From: SCGC-AAA076-P13 sp964276145
Lineage (GTDB): Bacteria; Pseudomonadota; Gammaproteobacteria; Magnimaribacterales; D2472
Reading direction: 5' to 3'
Assembly (NCBI GenBank): GCA_964276145.1
Contig: CAXYDN010000003.1
Coordinates: 210,203 to 274,202 of the forward strand
Length of the DNA: 64,000 bases
Position numbers and translations under genes: made by a program. How positions within the stretch are numbered: the first letter of the stretch is position 1; every line of letters starts with the position of its first letter. Under the pieces are notes generated by a model. The model ran no database searches. It saw only the letters and a program-made list of their open reading frames with translations, and was not told where the DNA came from. Of the stretch, positions 15,357 through 22,926 are shown one piece after another.

Positions 15357-15463
15357 TGTTTAAAACTACTCCACCGTGAAAGAGTAAGAGAACCTCGACT
15401 TTGAATCTCCACTATTTCTGCAGTGTTTGAAAGTTCTGAGGTTTGCTCACTAAGATTGCTCAT
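15353..15463 (-). CDS. 36-residue small ORF
   Basis: ATG at 15463 to TGA at 15353 gives a Ser/Thr/Glu-rich peptide (MSNLSEQTSELSNTAEIVEI...LSRWSSFKQ) without a signal peptide. A weak AGAGATAA precedes the ATG. It could be the soluble N-terminus of the membrane protein at 15183-15356. Together these two ORFs fill most of the 390-bp gap between 15099 and 15492, in which I see nothing else. Confidence 0.35.
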   Translation of the reverse strand: MSNLSEQTSELSNTAEIVEIQSRGSLTLSRWSSFKQ

Positions 15464-15614
15464 TATTATCTCTATTCTACCCAATAATTAGGTGAAAGTT
15501 ACACGTATTTGTCGTATAATTAATAGTGTAAGTCAAGAAATAAATTCCTTATTTCAAATTCAAATACATACGCCAATATACCTAATTTCGGGTATGTTAT
15601 TTATGGAGAAAACT

Positions 15615-15908
15615 ATGGAACAAATCTATAGAAAAGAGTTTCCCCATGGCAGTCATTCTGTCTATGGCGAATATGGAATTAATAGAGACTTGGTTCTCAG
15701 TTCTTATCATTACGGTTCAGATGTTGAGGACTTCTGGGGTAATGATGAGTATGAATACTATTTCATTATCGAGAAAGATGATGTCCCTAAATTCCTTTTA
15801 GAGAGTCTAACTAAGGGTTTCAATTCTGAGGAAAAATTTACCCTTCACGACTTAAAAGATATGTGTGATAAAAAAGGAATCAAATACACAACAACTTCTT
15901 ATGTCTAA
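15615..15908 (+). CDS. acidic hypothetical protein
   Basis: A longer frame opens at 15492, but the GGAGAA just before the ATG at 15615 favours a 97-residue product starting MEQIYRKEFPHGSHSVYGEY. It is very acidic in the middle (SDVEDFWGNDEYEYYFIIEKDD), soluble, and ends in a lysine/threonine-rich tail. I do not recognise a family. Overlaps the next gene by 8 nt (ATGTCTAA), so the pair is co-translated. Confidence 0.6.
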   Translation: MEQIYRKEFPHGSHSVYGEYGINRDLVLSSYHYGSDVEDFWGNDEYEYYFIIEKDDVPKFLLESLTKGFNSEEKFTLHDLKDMCDKKGIKYTTTSYV

Positions 15909-16113
15909 TTATGAAATCAGGAATGATGATGATCTAAAACTTTGGTTTAGGATTAAATCCATTGAAAAGAAAATAGATAAACTTGGTCCTATGTACTCTA
16001 AGGGATTTGATTGGATAAAGTGGGAAAGTCTTGAGGAAGAATCAGCAATGTATGTTTCACAACTGTCAATCTATAAAGATATTGTAAAAGAAGTACTTTC
16101 TAGATATGACTAA
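15901..16113 (+). CDS. hypothetical protein, partner of the preceding gene
   Basis: A 70-residue product from the ATG at 15901 that sits inside the end of the previous gene. It is largely helical and charged (LKLWFRIKSIEKKIDKLGPM..., SLEEESAMYVSQLSIYKDI) and has no signal peptide or membrane helix. Gene order and overlap suggest a two-protein unit. No recognised family. Confidence 0.6.
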   Translation: MSNYEIRNDDDLKLWFRIKSIEKKIDKLGPMYSKGFDWIKWESLEEESAMYVSQLSIYKDIVKEVLSRYD

Positions 16114-16163
16114 ATAATCATCTATTGTCCTCTTAGATTTTATGAGAATAGTGATTTGTTTTA

Positions 16164-16554
16164 TTAAAGAGAGAAACATTTCCCATAATACAAAGAATCC
16201 TCAAGAGTTTGTTTTATTCTCAAACCAAGATATTTTTCTTTTAGCAATTCTGGAACATTAAAATCATATGTTTTAACGGAGGTCACTGTCTTATTCTTAT
16301 TTTTCAAAAAAAGATAGGTTTGTATTTCATTATTCACATATATAAGATCCCTTTCACCATAGATGTAATATTCTGTTTCTGACTATTATCTCAATAGAGT
16401 ACATAGCTGGATCAGCATAACTAACAAAAACATCAATGTTTGAGTCTTTGACTTGATATAAGAAATTCCCCATCGTTGTGTCACAACTTATATTTCTCTC
16501 AGCAAATACCTCTATGGGAAGAAAAAGACAAAATACAAAAAGATATTTACTCAT
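16164..16554 (-). pseudogene. exported hypothetical protein, frameshifted near 16.38 kb
   Basis: ATG at 16554 encodes a signal peptide (MSKYLFVFCLFLPIEVFA, then ERNISCD) and about 45 further residues in frame before stopping at 16354. One frame over, an open stretch of more than 60 codons continues from GEYYIYGERD-like sequence (EYYIYGERDLIYVNNEI) to a TAA at 16164. The whole span is 391 nt, one base more than a multiple of three, so a single inserted base near 16378-16384 explains it. The restored product would be about 129 residues with three cysteines. Sequencing error or real decay cannot be told apart here. Confidence 0.6.
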
Positions 16555-16739
16555 TTATTAATTCTGCCATAACTACTTATAAATGTCTTATGAACACATA
16601 TAAGAGACCGCAACATGTCATATACACCCCCTATGACTTCTGCTAACACGAAAAAATAGGTGAAATTTTTAGGGTAGTTTTTACCAAGATTAGCTTATAG
16701 GTATTTTTAAAACTCCCGCAGAATGCGAGGTTAAAATTA

Positions 16740-16784
16740 AAACCTAGCTATGGCTACTCAACGGTAACTGACTTAGCTAGGTTT
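16740..16784. repeat. 11-bp inverted repeat overlapping the glmS remnant
   Basis: AAACCTAGCTA (16740-16750) and TAGCTAGGTTT (16774-16784) are perfect reverse complements around a 23-base loop. The right arm is part of the duplicated glmS end. An imperfect hairpin, CTCCCGCA/TGCGAG with a bulge, lies just left (about 16713-16729), with A/T-rich flanks. Either may act as a terminator for glmS, or may mark the edge of an inserted segment. Confidence 0.5.
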
Positions 16785-16792
16785 CTTGGCTG
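16754..16792 (-). repeat. remnant copy of the glmS 3' end (12 codons plus stop)
   Basis: Read on the minus strand this 39-nt stretch encodes QPRNLAKSVTVE and a TAG, exactly the last residues of the intact glmS (17021-17059). The two copies match at 36 of 39 bases, and all three differences are synonymous (TTA/CTA, ACG/ACC, GTG/GTT). Identity ends sharply at both sides. A copy from a diverged glmS, not a recent local duplication, is implied. Confidence 0.85.
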
Positions 16793-16992
16793 ACACCGCA
16801 CAAAATACCTATAGCATTTGAATCCTTGATAGTTAGATATCCTGCAGTTATTAGTAAGGCAACTGCGATAAGGTCAGGCAAATATCCAGCAATAGTTTGT
16901 CCGAACTTTATCGTAAATAAAGTCTCAAGTGTAAAGTGAACAAGGGCAATAAAAATAGTGAAGATAGAAAATTTATAAAGAAATGCTTTCAT
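16777..16992 (-). CDS. 71-residue small membrane protein beside glmS
   Basis: The ATG at 16992 is 29 bp beyond the glmS stop. The protein has two helices (about 6-27 and 37-57) and a short loop KFGQTIAGYLPD. Its last residues (SQET, stop at 16777) are read from the glmS remnant in another frame, so the original C-terminus may have been replaced. Only a weak AGGA precedes the start. Function unknown. Confidence 0.5.
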   Translation of the reverse strand: MKAFLYKFSIFTIFIALVHFTLETLFTIKFGQTIAGYLPDLIAVALLITAGYLTIKDSNAIGILCGVSQET

Positions 16993-17020
16993 GTCCTATG
17001 GATTAATTCGGCAAACGAAA

Positions 17021-18847
17021 CTACTCCACCGTAACTGACTTAGCTAAGTTTCTTGGCTGGTCAATATCAGTTCCCCTTAAAAGAGCAACTTCGTATGAAA
17101 GTATTTGAAGTGGAATATTGTAGACAATTGGCGTCATAAAGAAATCGCATTTTGGCATGTGAATCAGCTTCCCTGCTTTTACATCCATATTTACCGAAGG
17201 GTCTGCAAAAACATAAAGAGTACCGCCTCTTGCTTTTACTTCTTCGAGATTTGAAATTAATTTTTCTGCAATTTCGCTCTCTGGTGCTAGGGCAATAACA
17301 GGCATATTCTCATCAATAAGTGCTAAAGGCCCATGCTTTAACTCTCCAGCGGGGTAGGCTTCTGCATGAATATAACTAATCTCTTTAAGTTTAAGGGCGC
17401 CCTCTTTTGCAATAGGGTAAAAAATACCCCTACCTAAGAATAAAGCGTTATCTTTATTGGCAATATTAGGAGCTATTTCAGTCATTTGCTCCTTTGATAA
17501 AAGAGCCTCTGCAATAGTTTCTGGTAATAGTCTTAATGCCTTTACGATTCTTCCTCTTAAGACAGGATTTAAATCTCTACTTTTTGCTAAAGATAAGGCA
17601 AGTAACATAAGTCCAGCTAGTTGAGTTGTAAATGCTTTGGTTGAGGCAACCCCTATTTCGGGACCTGCATTGGTGAATAAAGAAAAATCTGATTCTCTTG
17701 CAAGCGAACTTGTTGGAACATTACAAATAGTTAAAGATGCTAGATAGTTTTTTTCTTTTGCATAATTTAATGCAGCAAGCGTATCTGCTGTCTCTCCAGA
17801 TTGAGAAATGGTAATTAGTAGCGAGTTATCATCTACGTGCGGATTCCTGTATCTATATTCACTTGCATAATCTATTTGGCAAGGTAATTCTGCTATGGAT
17901 GAAAACCAGTTAGCAGCAACTCTTCCCGCATGAAGACTTGTTCCACAAGCGACAATTTGTATACGTTCAACTTTTGAAAAAAGTTCGCTAGAGCCAAGGC
18001 CAAAAATATTATCCAAAACATCTTCACCGCCAATTCTTCCATCAATAGTGTTTGAGACAGCTTCAGGCTGCTCATAAATTTCTTTTTCCATATAGTGTCT
18101 AAAATCACCTTTAGAGGTTGCTTGGCTAGAAATATCAATGTGGGTTACATCTCTTGATACTTCTGATTTTGATGCATCGTAAATCTTATATTCTTCTGCT
18201 GATATTGATGCAACGTCACCGTCTTCTAAAAAGATAAAGTCATTGGTGAGCTGGGCTATTGCAAGCGGATCTGAGGCTGCAAATATTTCATCGGTTCCAA
18301 GCCCTAATAAAAGAGGTGACTTGTTTCTTGCAACAACTAAATTTGAATTATTATTTAAATCGATAGCTGCTATGGCATATGCTCCCTCTAGTTTTTCTTT
18401 AGCTAGATACATAGCATCGATCATAGAATTATCTTGGTTAATGAAATAATCAAGCATATGAGCTATAAGCTCTGAGTCTGTTTGAGATGTAAATTCATAT
18501 CCATCATTCATCAAAGATTCTCTTAATTCAACATAGTTTTCTATGATTCCGTTGTGAACTATATAAACTGAGTCTTTAGATTTATGAGGGTGGGCGTTGA
18601 CTTCTGAGGGCTCTCCATGAGTTGCCCATCTTGTATGTGCTATACCCAGTTTGCTTTTTGGCTTTTCAGCAATCATCTTGTCTTCTAAAAGCTGAACCTT
18701 TCCAACCGTTCTTAAGTGAGCAATGGAACTTTCTTGATGAAGTGCAATTCCAGCTGAGTCATAGCCTCTATACTCCATTTTATGTAGTCCTTGAACTAGG
18801 AGTTTACCAACATTTCTAGTTGATGCCGCGGCTATGATTCCACACAT
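17021..18847 (-). CDS. glmS: glutamine--fructose-6-phosphate aminotransferase (isomerizing)
   Basis: A 608-residue full-length GlmS, which makes glucosamine-6-phosphate from fructose-6-phosphate and glutamine, the first step to UDP-GlcNAc for peptidoglycan and LPS. Seen: N-terminal nucleophile Cys2 in MCGIIAAA, RWATHGEPSEVNAHPH of the glutaminase domain, two SIS domains with CGTSLHAGR, SQSGETADTLAAL and STKAFTTQL, and the invariant ending NLAKSVTVE. It lies 2 bp behind glmU. The end of glmS is a classic insertion target (attTn7), relevant to the remnant downstream. Confidence 0.98.
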   Translation of the reverse strand: MCGIIAAASTRNVGKLLVQGLHKMEYRGYDSAGIALHQESSIAHLRTVGKVQLLEDKMIAEKPKSKLGIAHTRWATHGEPSEVNAHPHKSKDSVYIVHNGIIENYVELRESLMNDGYEFTSQTDSELIAHMLDYFINQDNSMIDAMYLAKEKLEGAYAIAAIDLNNNSNLVVARNKSPLLLGLGTDEIFAASDPLAIAQLTNDFIFLEDGDVASISAEEYKIYDASKSEVSRDVTHIDISSQATSKGDFRHYMEKEIYEQPEAVSNTIDGRIGGEDVLDNIFGLGSSELFSKVERIQIVACGTSLHAGRVAANWFSSIAELPCQIDYASEYRYRNPHVDDNSLLITISQSGETADTLAALNYAKEKNYLASLTICNVPTSSLARESDFSLFTNAGPEIGVASTKAFTTQLAGLMLLALSLAKSRDLNPVLRGRIVKALRLLPETIAEALLSKEQMTEIAPNIANKDNALFLGRGIFYPIAKEGALKLKEISYIHAEAYPAGELKHGPLALIDENMPVIALAPESEIAEKLISNLEEVKARGGTLYVFADPSVNMDVKAGKLIHMPKCDFFMTPIVYNIPLQILSYEVALLRGTDIDQPRNLAKSVTVE

Positions 18848-18849
18848 AT

Positions 18850-20205
18850 TTAATCCTTTTTCTTAGACCAATTTTCTTTATTATTTTGTTTTGCTCTTCC
18901 CATACCAAGTCCATTGTCTGGAACATCTTTGGTAATTACAGAGCCAGCTGCAACGGTTGCATTTGATCCCACTGTAACCGGCGCCACAAGTGCAGTATTG
19001 CTGCCAATAAAACTATCATCACCAATAGATGTCTTGTTTTTGTTGGCTCCGTCATAATTACAAGTTATTGTGCCTGCACCTATATTGGTTGATTTTCCAA
19101 CTTCTGTATCACCAAGATAGGTGAAATGATTTGCTTTTGAGCCCTCTCCAAGGGTTGAATTTTTTGTCTCAACAAAATTTCCAACTTTTGCTGAATTTTC
19201 TATTTGGCTACCTTCTCTTAATCTGGCATAAGGACCAATAACACAACTTGAACCAATTTTTGCTCCATCAATATGAGAGAAGGCTTCAACCCTAGAATCA
19301 TTTCCAATTGTTGCATTTTTTAATATTGTATTTGGGCCAATGGAAACGTTATCTCCGAGGCTGATATTGCCTTCGAGAATTACATTTACATCTATTGAGC
19401 AGTCATTGCCAACCTTAACATCACCCCTGATATCTAGTCGCAAAGGATCAGAGACTGTGACACCCTGATTCATTAAATCTTCTACTTTCATTTTTCTGTA
19501 TAACGCTTCTAGCTCTGCTAGTTCAATTTTACTGTTTGCACCTTTCACTTCATTATTTGATGCTTCGTATGTTTTAATTTTATACCCTTTTTCATTAATT
19601 ATAGAAATTAAATCGGTAAGGTAGAACTCTTGTGCTGCATTGTTATTATTGATTTGGGATAGACCTTCGTCTAAAAGCGATTTTGGTCCACATAAAACAC
19701 CAGTAAAAATTTCATTTATTTCTCTCTCTTTATCTGTTGCATCTTTTTCTTCAACGATGGATAGGGCATTACCATCGCTATCTTTTTTTACTCTTCCATA
19801 GCCATATGGATTGTCTAAAATGGTTGTTAGAATTGATAAGCTGTTATTTGATGTTTCTATTAATTGTCGAAGAGTCTTTTCTTGAATTAACGGGACATCT
19901 CCATATAAAATCAGAACTGTCGATTCAGCGCTCACTTTAGTTATGCCACATTTAACAGCATCTCCGGTTCCAATTGCTTTTGGTTGTTCAGCTATGTTTA
20001 TTTCAAGACCATATTCATCAGCTTCTTTAATTACTGAGTCTTTGTCAAAGCCTACAACCAAGGTTATTTTTGGGCTAATTTTCCCTGCTGTTGAGCAGAT
20101 TTGATGAAGCATAGAGGTTCCGCCAATCCTTTGTAGGGATTTTGCTCTATTTGATTTCATTCTTGAGCCCTCTCCGGCTGCAAGAACTATGGTGTGTACG
20201 CTCAC
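18850..20205 (-). CDS. glmU: bifunctional UDP-N-acetylglucosamine pyrophosphorylase / glucosamine-1-phosphate acetyltransferase
   Basis: A 451-residue GlmU. The N-terminal uridylyltransferase domain opens VLAAGEGSRMKS with LILYGDVPLI further on; from about residue 250 the left-handed beta-helix shows many hexapeptide turns (LGDNVSIGPN, VGNFVETKNS, IGAGTITCNYDG, IGSNTALVAP). It acetylates glucosamine-1-P and couples it to UTP, the step after GlmS and GlmM. Immediately upstream of glmS and 26 bp after atpC, as in Pseudomonas. Confidence 0.97.
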   Translation of the reverse strand: MSVHTIVLAAGEGSRMKSNRAKSLQRIGGTSMLHQICSTAGKISPKITLVVGFDKDSVIKEADEYGLEINIAEQPKAIGTGDAVKCGITKVSAESTVLILYGDVPLIQEKTLRQLIETSNNSLSILTTILDNPYGYGRVKKDSDGNALSIVEEKDATDKEREINEIFTGVLCGPKSLLDEGLSQINNNNAAQEFYLTDLISIINEKGYKIKTYEASNNEVKGANSKIELAELEALYRKMKVEDLMNQGVTVSDPLRLDIRGDVKVGNDCSIDVNVILEGNISLGDNVSIGPNTILKNATIGNDSRVEAFSHIDGAKIGSSCVIGPYARLREGSQIENSAKVGNFVETKNSTLGEGSKANHFTYLGDTEVGKSTNIGAGTITCNYDGANKNKTSIGDDSFIGSNTALVAPVTVGSNATVAAGSVITKDVPDNGLGMGRAKQNNKENWSKKKD

Positions 20206-20231
20206 AATAAATTAAAGGTTAAATGAATACC

Positions 20232-20645
20232 TTACTGGTTTTTGCGTAATTTTTGAATAGTTTTCAACCTAGCAACTGCTTCAGCAAGTTGCGCTGATGC
20301 TTTTGCATAATCAAGAGTGGCATCTTTGTTTGCAAGTTCTTGCTCTGCAGCTTCTTTTGCTTTTATAGCTTCAGATTCATCAAGACTGTCAGCTCTTTCT
20401 GCAGTATCTGATAAGACAGTTACTAAGTCTGGTTGAACTTCAAGGAAGCCGCCTGAACAAAAAAAAGCTTCTTCTTCAGACCCATTTTGAACTCTAACTG
20501 GTCCAGCTGCCAAACCCGTAAGTAAAGGCGTATGTCCTGGAGCAATACCAAGCTCACCAAGTGTTCCGGTTGCATAAACCATAGTGGCTTCGCCGGAATA
20601 TATTTCCTCGCTTGAGGAAACTATGTTGATCTTGATAGTACTCAT
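20232..20645 (-). CDS. atpC: F1 ATP synthase epsilon subunit
   Basis: A 137-residue subunit: N-terminal beta-sandwich (VSSSEEIYSGEATMVYATGTLGELG, then APGHTPLLTGLAAGPVRV) and a C-terminal helical hairpin rich in Ala and Glu. Epsilon sits on gamma in the central stalk and can inhibit ATP hydrolysis. Last gene of the atp operon; 1 bp separates it from atpD. Confidence 0.96.
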   Translation of the reverse strand: MSTIKINIVSSSEEIYSGEATMVYATGTLGELGIAPGHTPLLTGLAAGPVRVQNGSEEEAFFCSGGFLEVQPDLVTVLSDTAERADSLDESEAIKAKEAAEQELANKDATLDYAKASAQLAEAVARLKTIQKLRKNQ

Positions 20646-20646
20646 T

Positions 20647-22044
20647 TTATAGAGTTTTAGCCTTTTCTACCGCTTCTTCAATAGTTCCAACCATATAAAA
20701 AGCTTGTTCAGGTAGGTGGTCGTAGTCGCCATTTAATATTCCTTTGAAAGCCTTAATAGTGTCTTCAAGAGAAACATATTTACCAGGTGTTCCAGTGAAT
20801 ATTTCAGCAACAAAAAATGGTTGTGATAAGAATCTTTGAGCCTTTCTTGCTCTTGCAACTAACTCTTTGTCTTCTTCGGAAAGCTCGTCCATACCAAGGA
20901 TTGCAATAATGTCTTTAAGCTCATTGTATCTTTGTAGAATTTGTTGAACTCCTTGAGCAACATTGTAGTGATCATTACCAACGACAAAAGGATCTAATTG
21001 TCTGCTTGTTGAATCAAGAGGGTCCACAGCAGGATAAATTCCCAGCTCTGAAATTTGTCTTGAGAGAACAACAGTTGCGTCCAAATGAGCAAAGGTAGTA
21101 GCAGGAGATGGGTCGGTTAAGTCATCTGCTGGAACATAAACAGCCTGAATTGAAGTAATAGATCCTGTTTTTGTAGACGTGATTCTTTCTTGAAGTGCGC
21201 CCATTTCTTCAGCAAGTGTCGGCTGATATCCAACGGCTGACGGCATTCTTCCTAGAAGTGCTGAAACTTCAACACCAGCTAACGTATATCGATAAATATT
21301 ATCAATAAACAATAGAACATCTTTACCCTCGTCTCTAAAGCTTTCAGCCATAGTCAACCCGGTTAAAGCAACCCTTAATCTATTTCCTGGGGGCTCATTC
21401 ATCTGGCCGTATACCATGGCAACTTTTGATTCGCCAAGGTTATCAATGTTAACAACGCCTGATTCTTGCATTTCATAGTAGAAGTCATTTCCTTCTCTGG
21501 TTCTCTCACCAACACCAGCAAACACTGAAAGACCTGAATGTTGAAGCGCAATGTTATTAATAAGCTCCATCATGTTAACGGTCTTACCAACACCAGCACC
21601 ACCAAATAAACCAATTTTTCCACCTTTTGCAAATGGGCACATTAAATCAATAACTTTAATGCCAGTTTCAAGAACATCGTTTGAAACTGATTGATCGGTA
21701 TAGCTAGGAGGTTTTCTGTGAATTGGCATCTTTTGTTTTTCACCAATAGGTCCTTTTTCATCAATAGGATTTCCTAGAACATCTACAATTCTTCCAAGCG
21801 TCTCAGGCCCAACTGGAACTGAGATAGGCGCATTAGTTCTTGAGGCTGTTAAACCTCTTTTTAAGCCTTCTGTTGCTCCCATTGCAATTGTTCTAACAAC
21901 ACCATCTCCTAACTGTTGCTGAACTTCGAGGGTAATTCCACCCTCGTCAATTAAAAGCGCTTCATATACTTTTGGTATATTATCTTTTTCGAATTCGACA
22001 TCGATAACCGCTCCAATAATTTGTGTAACTGTTCCGTTGCTCAT
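20647..22044 (-). CDS. atpD: F1 ATP synthase beta subunit
   Basis: A 465-residue catalytic subunit. Walker A is GGAGVGKTVNMMELI (about 150-164), Walker B region VLLFIDNIYRYTLAG, catalytic GERTREG carries the conserved Glu, and the DELSEEDK motif of the C-terminal domain couples to gamma. Slightly unusual: IYRYTLAG where most bacteria have IFRFTQAG. Between atpG (10 bp) and atpC (1 bp). Confidence 0.98.
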   Translation of the reverse strand: MSNGTVTQIIGAVIDVEFEKDNIPKVYEALLIDEGGITLEVQQQLGDGVVRTIAMGATEGLKRGLTASRTNAPISVPVGPETLGRIVDVLGNPIDEKGPIGEKQKMPIHRKPPSYTDQSVSNDVLETGIKVIDLMCPFAKGGKIGLFGGAGVGKTVNMMELINNIALQHSGLSVFAGVGERTREGNDFYYEMQESGVVNIDNLGESKVAMVYGQMNEPPGNRLRVALTGLTMAESFRDEGKDVLLFIDNIYRYTLAGVEVSALLGRMPSAVGYQPTLAEEMGALQERITSTKTGSITSIQAVYVPADDLTDPSPATTFAHLDATVVLSRQISELGIYPAVDPLDSTSRQLDPFVVGNDHYNVAQGVQQILQRYNELKDIIAILGMDELSEEDKELVARARKAQRFLSQPFFVAEIFTGTPGKYVSLEDTIKAFKGILNGDYDHLPEQAFYMVGTIEEAVEKAKTL

Positions 22045-22054
22045 ATTTTTCTCC

Positions 22055-22918
22055 TTAAACTGCTGCTGCGCCGCCGACTATCTCTGAGAGCTCTTGAGTG
22101 ATAGCTGCTTGTCTTACGTTGTTATATAAAAGTTCTAATTCTTTAATTAAATCGCCTGCGTTATCGGTTGCGCTTTTCATGGCAATCATCTTTGCTGCTT
22201 GTTCGCATGCGTTATTTTCTATTACTGCTTGATACACCAATGATTCTATATATCTAGTAAGCAATCCATCCAATAATTCTTTTGCCTCTGGCTCATAAAT
22301 ATAATCCCACTGTGAAGGATTTGATTCATCCTGCTCTTCTGGTGCGAGGGGGATTAACTGTTCCACGTTTGGTTGTTGGGTCATAGTATTTACAAAACCA
22401 TTTGAGCATAAATAAGCTTGATCAATGTCTCCATTTTTATGCATATCTAAAACAACCTTGGTGAGTCCTATAAGATCATCTGGATTTGGTTTGTCGCCCA
22501 GCTTCTCAGCAACCGCAACTACTTTGCCGCCTACACTTTTGAAAAATCCACCAGCCTTGGTTCCAATTAATGCAAAACAAGATTCTATTCCTTGCTCATT
22601 AAGTTCAGCTGATTTTGCTATAACTTGTTTGAAAAGATTAATATTTAGGCCGCCACACAATCCTTTATCAGACGAAACAACAATAAAGCATGCTTTCTTT
22701 GCTGTTCTCTCTTCGTAGAAGGGGTGCGGATATTCAGAATTTGCCAAAGCTATATGAGAAATAACATCTTTAATTTTTAAAGAATAAGGTCTGCCTTCAA
22801 GCATAGTATCTTGAGTTTTTTTCATTTTACTTGCAGCAACCATTTCCATAGCCGAAGTAATTTTTTGCGTGCTTTTAATACTCGCAATCTGTTTTCTTAC
22901 TTCTTTTGTATTAGCCAT
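22055..22918 (-). CDS. atpG: F1 ATP synthase gamma subunit
   Basis: A 287-residue central-stalk protein. N-terminal helix IASIKSTQKITSAMEMVAAS and C-terminal helix AMKSATDNAGDLIKELELLY with QAAITQELSEIVGGAAA form the coiled coil that turns inside alpha3beta3; the Rossmann-like middle part contains SSDKGLCGGLN. Normal length. 8 bp downstream of atpA. Confidence 0.97.
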   Translation of the reverse strand: MANTKEVRKQIASIKSTQKITSAMEMVAASKMKKTQDTMLEGRPYSLKIKDVISHIALANSEYPHPFYEERTAKKACFIVVSSDKGLCGGLNINLFKQVIAKSAELNEQGIESCFALIGTKAGGFFKSVGGKVVAVAEKLGDKPNPDDLIGLTKVVLDMHKNGDIDQAYLCSNGFVNTMTQQPNVEQLIPLAPEEQDESNPSQWDYIYEPEAKELLDGLLTRYIESLVYQAVIENNACEQAAKMIAMKSATDNAGDLIKELELLYNNVRQAAITQELSEIVGGAAAV

Positions 22919-22926
22919 GATCTAAA

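Noticed and set aside
15363..15377. 15-nt identity to the glmS stop region (third att-like copy)
   Set aside because: It lies within a 36-codon ORF in a different frame, and a 15-nt match is not improbable in 64 kb. Not listed as a feature.
16613..16680. Possible tRNA or small RNA between the frameshifted gene and glmS
   Set aside because: No cloverleaf or CCA-ending acceptor and only short, imperfect pairings.
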